NCBI GenBank assembly: GCA_016288215.1
Contig: JAEEYQ010000059.1
Span: forward strand, 58,385 to 122,384
DNA length: 64,000 nt
Reading direction: 5' to 3'
Origin: Lentisphaeria bacterium
GTDB lineage: Bacteria; Verrucomicrobiota; Lentisphaeria; Oligosphaerales; Oligosphaeraceae
The notes beneath the pieces are model-generated. The model saw only the letters and a program-made list of their open reading frames with translations. It was not told where the DNA came from and made no database searches. Numbering within the stretch: position 1 is the stretch's first letter; each line of letters opens with the position of its first letter. Shown here piece after piece: positions 28,974 to 37,117 of the stretch. Position numbers and translations under genes: made by a program.

Positions 28974-29704
28974 CGGAAAACGGCATCCTGCTGCATGCGG
29001 AAGGGCTGATGAAGCAATATCAGGGGCGGAAAGTGGTCCGCAACGTGTCCCTGGATGTTCATGCAGGGGAGGTTGTGGGGCTGTTGGGGCCCAATGGCGC
29101 GGGAAAGACCACCAGCTTCTACATGATTGTGGGGCTGATTGAGCCCAATGCGGGGCATGTGGTCTTCAAGGGGCAGGACGTGTCTCGGCTGGCCATGTAT
29201 GAGCGGGCTCGGCTGGGCATGGGCTACCTGGCTCAGGAGCCGTCCATCTTCCGCAAACTGACAGTGAAGGAGAATGTTCTGGCGATTTTGGAGACTTTGG
29301 ACATGAGCCGCAAGGAGCGGATGGAGCGGCTGGACGAGCTGCTGAACGAGCTGCAGCTGACCCATCTTGCCGACCAGAAGGCGTTGACCTTGAGCGGCGG
29401 GGAGCGCCGCCGTCTGGAGATCACGCGGGCGCTGGCGACCAATCCAAGCTTCATCATGCTGGACGAGCCCTTTGGGGGCGTGGACCCCCTGAATGTGATT
29501 GAAGTCCAGAAGATTGTGGCCAATCTTCGGGACCGGGGGCTGGGGATTCTCATTACGGACCACAATGTCCGCGAGACCTTGGCCATCGTTGACCGTGCGT
29601 ACCTGATCTGCAGTGGAGAGATTCTCTTCACGGGGACCAGCGAGGCGTTGATAAAGGATCCAAAGGCCCGCGAAGTGTATCTGGGACCGAGTTTCAATCC
29701 GTGA
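28970..29704 (+). CDS. lptB: LPS export ABC transporter ATPase
   Basis: A 244-residue ABC ATPase. It has Walker A GPNGAGKTTSFYM, Q-loop LAQEPSIFRKLT, signature LSGGERRRLEITRAL, Walker B IMLDEPFGGVDP and switch His ITDHNVRETL, all exactly as in LptB. It powers LPS extraction with LptF and LptG, whose genes are not in this window. It follows lptA with a 4-bp overlap and precedes hpf, the order known from gamma-proteobacteria except that rpoN is not between them. Confidence 0.97.
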   Translation: MTENGILLHAEGLMKQYQGRKVVRNVSLDVHAGEVVGLLGPNGAGKTTSFYMIVGLIEPNAGHVVFKGQDVSRLAMYERARLGMGYLAQEPSIFRKLTVKENVLAILETLDMSRKERMERLDELLNELQLTHLADQKALTLSGGERRRLEITRALATNPSFIMLDEPFGGVDPLNVIEVQKIVANLRDRGLGILITDHNVRETLAIVDRAYLICSGEILFTGTSEALIKDPKAREVYLGPSFNP

Positions 29705-29753
29705 GACATCGTGGCCGGAGCATGCGGAGCGGGCGCAACCTAGGAGGCAAATC

Positions 29754-30143
29754 ATGGAAAAATCGATCAGTGGCAAGCACTTTGAAGTGACGGATGAGCT
29801 TCGGGAGCAGGCGGATAAGGCCGCCGACCGGCTGCAGGAGGATTACCGCAATCAGAAGATCAGTTCCATTCGCTTCCTGTTCAGTGAGGAACGGAATTGG
29901 CAGATTGTGCATATCCATCTGAACGCCAAGCAGTTGACCCTTCAGGCAAATTGCAAGAGCAATGACATGAAGGCCTCTTTGGCCGGCGCCGTGGACAAGA
30001 TGGACAAGCAGCTGCGCCGCTATCTGGAGAAGGTGCAGATGAACTCCATCAAGGCGGAGCCCGCCATGAAGGAGAAGATCTGGACCTCCGCCGAACTGGT
30101 GGAGGCGCCGGCGGAGGATGATTGGGAGAACGAGGAGTTCTGA
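29754..30143 (+). CDS. hpf: Ribosome hibernation-promoting factor (short HPF type)
   Basis: A 129-residue protein that starts ISGKHFEVTDELREQADKAADRL and carries the beta-alpha-beta HPF/RaiA fold pattern through about residue 100, with an acidic tail and no long-form dimerisation domain. It binds the 30S decoding site in stationary phase and helps form 100S dimers. A strong AGGAGG lies 6 bases before the ATG. Its place after lptB keeps a synteny seen far outside this phylum. Confidence 0.88.
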   Translation: MEKSISGKHFEVTDELREQADKAADRLQEDYRNQKISSIRFLFSEERNWQIVHIHLNAKQLTLQANCKSNDMKASLAGAVDKMDKQLRRYLEKVQMNSIKAEPAMKEKIWTSAELVEAPAEDDWENEEF

Positions 30144-30157
30144 CCCTCCAGTCCTGT

Positions 30158-30191
30158 CCTGCGGGGGAGGGCGCGTCTCTCCCGCCGCAGG
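30158..30191 (+). terminator. Strong GC hairpin after hpf
   Basis: CCTGCGG at 30158-30164 pairs with CCGCAGG ending at 30191, extended by GGAG/CTCC pairs. It lies 15 bp after the hpf stop. There is no T-run, so it may be a Rho-independent pause or an RNA-stability element rather than a full terminator. Confidence 0.4.
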
Positions 30192-30212
30192 GCGGCTCCA
30201 TGAGAGATTGTG

Positions 30213-30761
30213 ATGAACATCAAGATTGTCAAGAACCCCTTGCCGGTAGGCCGACGGCCCACATGGGATGAATATTTCCTGAAGCTGGCGATGCTGGCCT
30301 CCGAGCGGGCCACGTGTCCCCGCATGCACTGTGGCTGCGTCCTTGTGCGGGACCGCTATGTGCTGGCCACCGGCTACAATGGCTCCCTGCCCGGAGCGCC
30401 CCATTGCACGACGGATGGATGCCTTGTGGTGGACAACCACTGCGTCCGCACCAATCATGCGGAGATCAACGCCATCTGTCAGGCCAGTCAGCATGGCATG
30501 AGTCTGGCGGGCGCCACGGCCTATGTGACGAACATGCCCTGCACCAACTGTTCCAAGGCCCTCATCGCGGCAGGCGTGAAAAAAGTGGTCATTTTCTCCG
30601 GCTACCATGACACGCTGGCGGAGTATTTCTTCGGCGAGTCGGGCGTGGAGCTGGTTCGGCTGCCCATGCCGGAGACGGAAATCCATTACGATCTGAATGC
30701 CTATACATCTGCGGTGCAAGAGGATAGCGGGGAGTGTCAGGGTGAAGAAACGCACCATTGA
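30213..30761 (+). CDS. Deoxycytidylate (dCMP) deaminase family protein
   Basis: A 182-residue zinc deaminase. It has TNHAEINAI (His and catalytic Glu) and MPCTNCSKALI (two Cys zinc ligands), plus an additional Cys/His set near ERATCPRMHCGCVLV that fits the ComEB/dCMP-deaminase subfamily. It should convert dCMP to dUMP for dTMP synthesis. ATG 30213 directly follows a GTG; the ATG is chosen. The C-terminus overlaps the next gene by about 20 bp. Confidence 0.9.
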   Translation: MNIKIVKNPLPVGRRPTWDEYFLKLAMLASERATCPRMHCGCVLVRDRYVLATGYNGSLPGAPHCTTDGCLVVDNHCVRTNHAEINAICQASQHGMSLAGATAYVTNMPCTNCSKALIAAGVKKVVIFSGYHDTLAEYFFGESGVELVRLPMPETEIHYDLNAYTSAVQEDSGECQGEETHH

Positions 30762-31572
30762 GGCTCTGCCCTACGCGCAGGACGGCTGGAACGGCTGGAT
30801 GGAGTCCGCTTGGATGGACTTCGCGCCGCTGCAGCAGCCGGACTCGTGGTTGACTCCGCAGAATGGCAAGACCATTTTGGACTTGCCCTGCCGCCGGGTC
30901 CTTCGGCTGGAGACGCCCCGCGGCGCCGTCTACGCCAAAATCATGCGGGCGGGCAATGACGGCGTCATCAAAAATCGCGAATGGTGGGGGCTTCTGCGGT
31001 GGATGTTGTTGCCCTCCAGGGGAATCCATATTTTCCACATGCATCAGCGCATGCTGTCCATGGGACATGGCTGCGCCGAGCCGGTTTTAGGCGCAAGACA
31101 CCGTGGCCCATGGGGTTACCCCCATGAGCTGTTCATCAGCCGAGAAGTGCCCCATGACACCTTGGAGGCGCTCTTCCCCAAATTGGACGCCATCCAGTTG
31201 GAGACTTGCCTCCGTTGCTGCGCCGTCCAGCTGGCCGCCTTCCATGCCGACGGCTTTGTCCATGGTGACTGCATCAAGCGAAATCTCTGCTACGACATGG
31301 CGGAGGAACAGTTGTACTTTTTGGACAATGATCGCACTAAACGGTGGCGGAATAAAGCTCCTTTCTTCTTGCAGCGCAGAAATTTGGCGCAATTCTGCTA
31401 TAGTCTGGTCCGTGATGGGGCGGAAGCGGATCTGACCTTGCCCACATGCTTCTTGGAAGCCTATGGTGGTCAGGCGGGATGGTCGTCTCGACGGCTGGAG
31501 GACGAAAAGGACCGCATCTTCCCGCCCGTCCTGAAGCGATGGCGGCAACGGCAAAAACATTGTAAGCATTAG
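30742..31572 (+). CDS. WaaP/KdkA-like LPS core kinase
   Basis: A 276-residue kinase-fold protein. The catalytic loop is FVHGDCIKRNLCYD and the metal site is YFLDNDRTKRW, which matches the lipopolysaccharide kinase (Kdo/WaaP) family, where HGD replaces HRD and the DxD-like segment replaces DFG. An early YAKIMRAG holds the ATP Lys. It probably phosphorylates Kdo or heptose in the inner core, in keeping with the kds and lpt genes just upstream. I chose GTG 30742, preceded by GGGGAG; an ATG at 30697 lies well inside the deaminase gene. Confidence 0.82.
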   Translation: MKKRTIEALPYAQDGWNGWMESAWMDFAPLQQPDSWLTPQNGKTILDLPCRRVLRLETPRGAVYAKIMRAGNDGVIKNREWWGLLRWMLLPSRGIHIFHMHQRMLSMGHGCAEPVLGARHRGPWGYPHELFISREVPHDTLEALFPKLDAIQLETCLRCCAVQLAAFHADGFVHGDCIKRNLCYDMAEEQLYFLDNDRTKRWRNKAPFFLQRRNLAQFCYSLVRDGAEADLTLPTCFLEAYGGQAGWSSRRLEDEKDRIFPPVLKRWRQRQKHCKH

Positions 31573-31663
31573 GAATATAACGATTTAGATGTTGTCCACA
31601 GAACATGTGGAAGGACACAGAAGACCTATATACCATATATACTATATATAGAGGAGAGGAGTG

Positions 31664-32527
31664 ATGACGCAACGCCATTGTTTTGATTTTCACCTTCACA
31701 CGGAATGGAGCTATGATGCGCTGTCCAAAGTGGAGGAGTATTTTCAGTTTGCGGAGGAATTGAAGCTCCGCGCCATCGCCATTACGGACCATCACACCAT
31801 GGACGGCTATGGAGATGTGCTGGAGGCGGCGCGGCGGCATCCGGATGTCCGTTTCGTGGCTGGCGCGGAGCTGACCGTCCATTGTCCGTTGGGAACCTAT
31901 GATCTGGTTTGCCTGAATCTGCCTTGCGTGGAGACGGGGGAACTGGTGGGACTCTTCCAGACCTACCGCGCGTGGCAGGTGGCCTGCGGCCATGCCTTCT
32001 CCGAAAACATGGTGCGACTTGGCTTCGACTTCGACGATGAGGCCCGCCTGAAGCTGCTGCAAAGCTACCGCGCGCCGCGCATCATCGCGAAGCAGGGCAA
32101 TACCCATGTGCGCTATAGCACGAAAGTGCAGGAACTTATACGACGTGGCTTCTGCAAGGACGTGGAGGGCTACAAAAAGCTCGCCAACCAGTTCACGGAC
32201 ATGCCGGACTATCCGGAATACAACTATGTGGTTCCGATCGTCAAACGCGCCGGCGGGGTGGTCTTCTTGGCCCATCCCGTTGAATATGTGGGCGTTGACA
32301 TGAAGCGCATGGAGGAACTGCGGGAGCTGTTCCAGCTGGACGGCGTGGAATGCGCCAACGGCGTCCCGGAGGAGATCGTGCCCGTCTACCGCAAGTTCTG
32401 CACGGAACGCCATTTGCTCTCCACCGCCGGAACGGATTTGCATACTCCTGATAGAGAAAGATTTACATGTCACGGAGGAGATGACGCCTGGCTGGACGAG
32501 ATTCTGGAGCGGGTGGAGCTCCATTGA
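31664..32527 (+). CDS. PHP-domain metal-dependent phosphoesterase
   Basis: A 287-residue PHP protein. Metal ligands are visible as DFHLHTEWSYDA, ITDHHTMDGY, AGAELTVH, FLAHPVEY and AGTDLHTPD, the standard order of the PHP barrel. Relatives hydrolyse histidinol phosphate, 3',5'-nucleotide bisphosphates or oligonucleotides; the substrate is not decided here. The ATG at 31664 follows an AGGAGAGGAG ribosome-binding site. Upstream, 31620-31655 is a TA-rich stretch with a CTATATA/TATATAG inverted repeat, a likely promoter, after a CCACA/TGTGG hairpin. Confidence 0.9.
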   Translation: MTQRHCFDFHLHTEWSYDALSKVEEYFQFAEELKLRAIAITDHHTMDGYGDVLEAARRHPDVRFVAGAELTVHCPLGTYDLVCLNLPCVETGELVGLFQTYRAWQVACGHAFSENMVRLGFDFDDEARLKLLQSYRAPRIIAKQGNTHVRYSTKVQELIRRGFCKDVEGYKKLANQFTDMPDYPEYNYVVPIVKRAGGVVFLAHPVEYVGVDMKRMEELRELFQLDGVECANGVPEEIVPVYRKFCTERHLLSTAGTDLHTPDRERFTCHGGDDAWLDEILERVELH

Positions 32528-32618
32528 GCCAAAATGATGGGCCACAGTGGAATTTTATTCATAAAATCCTTATAATCAATATCTTATAACTTTTTATGCT
32601 ATGGGAGAGCGCAAAATC

Positions 32619-34808
32619 ATGAAACATTGTGGACTTTCGGCCATGGGATGGATTTTGACTGCGTGCGCGTGCCTGATGCCATCGATGACTATGACGGCGG
32701 CGGCGCAGGAGGACTTTGTCCTTGCGGAAGACGGAAAGGCCGCTGTGTCCATCGTCGTTGACGCCAGGGGAGACGCGGACGGCGCAGCCCGTCGGGCGGC
32801 GGACAACCTGGCCTTCTGGCTGAAGGAAATCTGCGGTGCCGACTTTGTGGTCTCCGAAGCGGCGACCGGAGCGCGGATCGTCGTTGGAGGAAAGCTTCCA
32901 GAATCTGTTCATGTGGAAGGACTTACGGCTGAATCCGTGGGTTGGGTCCCGGTTGGGGAGGCCCTGTATATCGTGGGGCCGAAGCCGGAGGAGGCCGTGT
33001 GGCATGTGCTGGACATGGAACTGGGCTGCCGTTGGTACACGCCCACTTGCTCCCGCATTCCCCACACGCCAAATTTGCGGGTCAAACGGCGTATCTCCCT
33101 GTCCCGTCCGGCTTTGCGCCGCCGTCTCATCCATTCGTCCTATGATTTGTGCGGCTCCGACTCCGCGTGGGCCGTCCGCAACCGGCTGGTGAACGACCCC
33201 TCCTTCAACCATGTTCCCGGCTGGTTCTGCCACACCTACGCCAATATTTGCCCCATGGCGGAGCGGGAAAGCCATCCGGAGCTTTTCGCGCAGAAGCCCG
33301 AAGGCGGCATCATCCCCCAACAGCTCTGCCCCACTCATCCGGAGAATCTGCGGCGGGCGGTGGAACGGGTTCTGGAGACGCTGCGGGCGGGAAAGTCCAA
33401 CAGCCATTCCTACATCATCTCCATCACGGAAAATGATGGCGGATCGGGATACTGCCATTGTCAACGTTGCATGGAAATCATTGGGAAGCATGGAGATGCG
33501 CCAATCGCGGCTCATTTGACCCTCGTCAATCATGTGGCAAAGGCCATCGCCAACGAGTTCCCCCATGTGAAGGTCGAGTTTCTCGTCTATTCCCAATACT
33601 ATGGACGCTGTCCGAAGGACTTCACGCTGGAGCCCAACGTCATCCTCTGGTTCTGCAACTCCTCCGGCTTCTTCGAGGACTTGAAGCTCAATCAGTCGGT
33701 CGCTGAAATTCCAGAGGCGGCCTCCTTCTTCGACACATGGAAGAGCATGGTGAGCCAAGCCGCCATCTGGGAGTATAACTGCGACTACGAGAACTACTTC
33801 CGCGTCATGCCGACCCTGCCGTCGCGGCTGAAGAATCTGCAGTTCTGGGCGGAGCACGGAGCGGAGGGCGTCATGGCACTGGAGGTCTTCGGAACCAACG
33901 GCGGCGACCAGCAGGTCATGCGGGGGTGGATCATGGGGCGCATGATGTGGAACCCATGGCAGGATCCCGACGCGCTGGCCAGAGAGTTCTGCAACGGCGT
34001 CTATGGCAAGGCGGCCGAACCCCGCTACCGCTATTGGAAACTGGTGAACGACGCGGGCGAGGCCGAAAAATCCATTGAGGAGTTCTATGGCGCCGAGGCG
34101 TTTCACGAAAGGGCGGAGGCCCTCTTCCAGGAGGCATTCCGGGCGGCTGTCGGCGACGCGGAGGCCACCCGCCAGCTGGAGATTGACTACATGCCCATCG
34201 CCATCAGTGAGCTGGATGCCTGCTTCGCCCAGGGAAAAGTCACGGATCTTGCTCGCTATAAGGAACTTCTGAAGTTGGTCAAGACCGTGACGGCGCGGGA
34301 GCACATGATTAAGTACAATGAACATCGCGCCATCGAAGGACGGCTGGCGGAATACACGCTGCTGGAGAACGCGGCGAACGGCGGTACCCTCCAGATCCAT
34401 TCTGTCAACGGCCTCCTCTATGAGTATCCCGTGGTTGACGATCCCCTTTCCACCACTGGCCGCGCCACCCGCGTTCCCTGCAACGACAATTGGCTTGTCC
34501 AATGGCCCATTCCCGTGCCACTCTGCAAAAAGGGGACCCGCTATCAGCTGCGGGCGGAAGTCCGCATGGCGGTCAAGACCGATACGGAATACGCCGCCAC
34601 CATCGGCGTCCACCGCCCCTCGAATGTGCAGGAAAGCATCACGGTGCCGTTTTCCGCCGCCAAGCTGCCCTACGGCCAGTACGGCTGGATTGAGGTGGGG
34701 CAGCCCTTCATCCCGAAGGACGGCGACTACGTGTGGTTCGCCGCCAAAACCGACAGCGGCATTGAGTGGCTCTACATTGACCGTATCGAACTTGTTCCCG
34801 TGGAATGA
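32619..34808 (+). CDS. Exported DUF4838 glycoside-hydrolase-like protein
   Basis: A 729-residue protein with a signal peptide (GWILTACACLMPSMTMTAAAQ). N-terminal region 20-140 resembles the GH20b/alpha-glucuronidase N-domain (ARRAADNLAFWLKEICGADF, ARIVVGG). The DUF4838 core follows, with WYTP, FNHVPGWFCHTY, ITENDGGSGYCHCQRC and the EYNCDYEN region, a predicted TIM barrel. A C-terminal sandwich (about 590-725) looks carbohydrate-binding (GTRYQLRAEVRM, YGQYGWIEVGQPF). ATG 32619 has GGGAGAG upstream; an ATG 18 bases earlier would delay the signal sequence. Substrate unknown. It converges with the ATPase gene. Confidence 0.85.
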   Translation: MKHCGLSAMGWILTACACLMPSMTMTAAAQEDFVLAEDGKAAVSIVVDARGDADGAARRAADNLAFWLKEICGADFVVSEAATGARIVVGGKLPESVHVEGLTAESVGWVPVGEALYIVGPKPEEAVWHVLDMELGCRWYTPTCSRIPHTPNLRVKRRISLSRPALRRRLIHSSYDLCGSDSAWAVRNRLVNDPSFNHVPGWFCHTYANICPMAERESHPELFAQKPEGGIIPQQLCPTHPENLRRAVERVLETLRAGKSNSHSYIISITENDGGSGYCHCQRCMEIIGKHGDAPIAAHLTLVNHVAKAIANEFPHVKVEFLVYSQYYGRCPKDFTLEPNVILWFCNSSGFFEDLKLNQSVAEIPEAASFFDTWKSMVSQAAIWEYNCDYENYFRVMPTLPSRLKNLQFWAEHGAEGVMALEVFGTNGGDQQVMRGWIMGRMMWNPWQDPDALAREFCNGVYGKAAEPRYRYWKLVNDAGEAEKSIEEFYGAEAFHERAEALFQEAFRAAVGDAEATRQLEIDYMPIAISELDACFAQGKVTDLARYKELLKLVKTVTAREHMIKYNEHRAIEGRLAEYTLLENAANGGTLQIHSVNGLLYEYPVVDDPLSTTGRATRVPCNDNWLVQWPIPVPLCKKGTRYQLRAEVRMAVKTDTEYAATIGVHRPSNVQESITVPFSAAKLPYGQYGWIEVGQPFIPKDGDYVWFAAKTDSGIEWLYIDRIELVPVE

Positions 34809-34844
34809 GTTACGATATCATCTGAACTTTCTTGCAAAACAATG

Positions 34845-34869
34845 TCCACAGGAACAAACACCCTGTGGA
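34845..34869. terminator. Hairpin between convergent genes
   Basis: TCCACAGG (34845-34852) and CCTGTGGA (34862-34869) form a perfect 8-bp stem with a 9-base loop, 37 bp after the DUF4838 gene. It lies between converging genes and could serve either direction, though T-runs are absent. Confidence 0.4.
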
Positions 34870-34942
34870 TGGGATGCCACTCATGCTATAATCACGCTGG
34901 TCTACAAGGGCTTTTCACGAAAGCGGAACAGATGGTCTGCAG

Positions 34943-36400
34943 TCATTCCTCCGCAAGGCTGGCGGCAAGAATGTCTTGCGCCGTCAGCACCTCAACCCCG
35001 TTTATCGTGGGCATCATCGAAGGTTCCATGATAGAGGGAACAATTAATGTGAACATTATGCGTCCCTTGATGGTTGCTGGCCTTTCCCTATGCAGCAGCA
35101 TGACAGCCAATTCCTTGATTTCATCTTCAGAAAAGGGTGTTTCCGACCATTTGACCACCCCCAACAGCGATATGTCGCCGGAGAGATTGGTTGTCACCAC
35201 ATCCCATTCCGCATGGTTTCCCTGCCACCAGCGTTTGGCTGGCATCCAGCAGTCTGATTCAGGCAATAGCCGCTGGAGTCTTTGCACACGGTGGACGAGT
35301 GAGCGGCTCAGTCTCTCCCATTGGTCGGCAAAGATGGTGTTTGCATGCTGTTGCCAAAGAAGAAGACGCCCTTTCGCGGAGGAACTTGCGAAGAATGAGC
35401 GTCGCGGTGCGATAACATGGAACCAGAGATGGCAGAATGGATCGTCAATGAAGTAGAGGGACTTCTTCGAGATCTTTTCGTTTTCTCCAAAAGGGATTTG
35501 TCGTTGTACAAGTCCCAGTTCAATCAGGCGAGTGATGGGACGTGAAAGGGTCGTTGCAGGTAGTTGTAGACGTGCGGCCACTTCGCTGAGGCGGTGCGAG
35601 CCATAGCCGATGGCGTCAAGGATTGGTCTCAGACCAATGGCGCTGGGAGTTTCTGCCTGAAGCAGAAAATTGGGTTCTTCATGGTAAAGTCCCAAAGGAT
35701 TGAAGACAAGGTCGTCAAGAGATTCCTCCAGATGATTGTCATACCGTTCGGCTGATTGCCAGTAGCGGGGAATGCCACCCCATACCGCATACGCCTTGAT
35801 GGCCTGCAAGTCGTTGGCCAGATGCAAGGCTCCGCGAATGTAACCGGCCGCCAAGGGCTTTATGGGAAGAATCTCCCTAGCTCGTCCATAAAGCGGCGAG
35901 TCTGAATGCAAAGCCAGCCCCTGCATCATGTGCTGGCTTGACCCAGATATCACTGCAAGTAGCCCCAGCTGACGGGCTTCGGCATCAATCCAGGCCTGAA
36001 AGACACTTGGAAATGTCGCGTCGGCTGACACAATATACGGAAATTCATCGAAAATTACGGGGCCATGCCATTTTTCCAGATAGGCGCGTTGCGACAGGGC
36101 TTGGAGCAGCGCTCGCCATGTGGGGTAGATTGCGTCACTAAAGCCGGGGAACTTCACCGAGATGGCTTCCGAGAAGGCGAGACGTTGCAGGGCGGGGGCC
36201 GATGTGTCCGCCACCCAATAAATTCCATCCGTCTCCTGACACCATTTTGTCAGCAGACAGCTCTTTCCGATGCGCCGCCGTCCATAAATGACCGCCAAGT
36301 TGCCCTGTCTTTCCTGATGCAGGCGGTGTAGGCGTCCCATTTCTTCTTGTCTATCAATGAATTCCATCATATTATTATACAATTGAAGATTATTCATCAA
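34943..36400 (-). CDS. Archaeal-type AAA ATPase with DUF234 C-terminal domain
   Basis: A 485-residue protein that starts FIDRQEEMGRLHRLHQ (the usual F-x-x-R-x-x-E-x-x-x-L motif), then Walker A YGRRRIGKSCLL and Walker B PVIFDEFPYIV, then SGSSQHMM (sensor 1). A winged-helix stretch (LSEVAARLQLPATTLSRPITRLIELGLV) precedes a DUF234 nuclease-like domain with YFIDDPFCHLWFHVIAP and EWDVV. These ATPases are widespread in anaerobes, often in many copies; function is unknown. Start codons at 36400, 36397, 36370 and 36367 are all possible and no ribosome-binding site is clear. It sits beside an AT-rich gap with repeats, suggesting a mobile or recently acquired segment. Confidence 0.85.
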   Translation of the reverse strand: MMNNLQLYNNMMEFIDRQEEMGRLHRLHQERQGNLAVIYGRRRIGKSCLLTKWCQETDGIYWVADTSAPALQRLAFSEAISVKFPGFSDAIYPTWRALLQALSQRAYLEKWHGPVIFDEFPYIVSADATFPSVFQAWIDAEARQLGLLAVISGSSQHMMQGLALHSDSPLYGRAREILPIKPLAAGYIRGALHLANDLQAIKAYAVWGGIPRYWQSAERYDNHLEESLDDLVFNPLGLYHEEPNFLLQAETPSAIGLRPILDAIGYGSHRLSEVAARLQLPATTLSRPITRLIELGLVQRQIPFGENEKISKKSLYFIDDPFCHLWFHVIAPRRSFFASSSAKGRLLLWQQHANTIFADQWERLSRSLVHRVQRLQRLLPESDCWMPAKRWWQGNHAEWDVVTTNLSGDISLLGVVKWSETPFSEDEIKELAVMLLHRERPATIKGRIMFTLIVPSIMEPSMMPTINGVEVLTAQDILAASLAEE

Positions 36401-36459
36401 ATCATTATGTTAATAAACATTATGTTATAATGTATAATTTAATTGGCTTTCATTGATTT

Positions 36460-36888
36460 TCAACCCAAGGGAATGGAACAACTTGGTGATGGAGTAATGA
36501 ATCTTCGATTGATAGTGGGAAAGCCACGCGTGCCATCATCATTGTTGACCCTTTCAGATGAGTCCCGTGATGAATTCCACGTAATTGTCCCTTGAAACGC
36601 ATTTCCATTTAGCTTCTGGATATGCCGTCGAAAGGCTTCAGAGAGTGCTGTTCCCAAATCTTGCACAATATACATCATAAATTCTTTGAAAATGTACATC
36701 TTATTACTGTACAGTAATTTATAAAATTTCATTCCGGAAAATATCACGATATTTTTCGGTTTAATCCGGAAAATATATGAAGTTTTTTCGATTTGTGTGC
36801 TCTTTGCTATGTTGTGCAGCAAGACGTGAATGGTGAAACAAGCATCTGCCCATGAGTTATGTTTTCCGACTTCGCGTTTTGTGTGCAC
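36460..36888 (-). CDS. Doubtful small open frame in AT-rich gap
   Basis: A 142-codon frame with no recognisable motif, in a region much more AT-rich than the rest. Composition is mixed: a Lys/Ile/Tyr-rich first half and a Ser/Arg/Pro second half, and no good ribosome-binding site. It may be a remnant or chance frame. Otherwise 36401-37117 contains only repeats: a TCCGGAAAATAT pair and a 23-bp tandem array. Confidence 0.2.
   Translation of the reverse strand: MHTKREVGKHNSWADACFTIHVLLHNIAKSTQIEKTSYIFRIKPKNIVIFSGMKFYKLLYSNKMYIFKEFMMYIVQDLGTALSEAFRRHIQKLNGNAFQGTITWNSSRDSSERVNNDDGTRGFPTINRRFITPSPSCSIPLG
36733..36776. repeat. Direct 12-bp repeat TCCGGAAAATAT
   Basis: Two identical copies (36733-36744 and 36765-36776), 32 bp apart, flanking a CGATATTTTTCGG segment. 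This could be a protein-binding pair near the promoter side of the ATPase gene, or remains of a mobile element. Confidence 0.45.
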
Positions 36889-37000
36889 TTCCCGCTATTC
36901 CGATCGCCTGCTGAAGTGCAAAAAAACGTCATAAATATCGGCAATCTGAAATTGATATGAATTTTTATAACCTATTTATGATGAATATGTTATGAATATC

Positions 37001-37092
37001 GTTCGGTGGATTGTGGCGTTTTTGTTCGGTGGTTTGTGGAGTTCCCGTTCGGTGGATTGTGGCATTTTCGTTCGGTGAATTGTGGAATGCGA
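37001..37092 (+). repeat. Four tandem 23-bp units, GTTCGGTGGATTGTGG family
   Basis: Units start at 37001, 37024, 37047 and 37070, exactly 23 bp apart. Each begins GTTCGGTG and continues (G/A)(A/T)TTGTGG followed by a variable 7-bp end. The array ends about 25 bp from the stop of the downstream minus-strand gene. There is no dyad inside the unit, so it is not CRISPR-like. Confidence 0.8.
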
Positions 37093-37117
37093 TGCCTCCG
37101 CCGTACATATACTGCGT

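Noticed and set aside
37001..37092. CRISPR array or spacer-repeat unit
   Set aside because: The 23-bp units abut directly and the variable part is only 7 bp.
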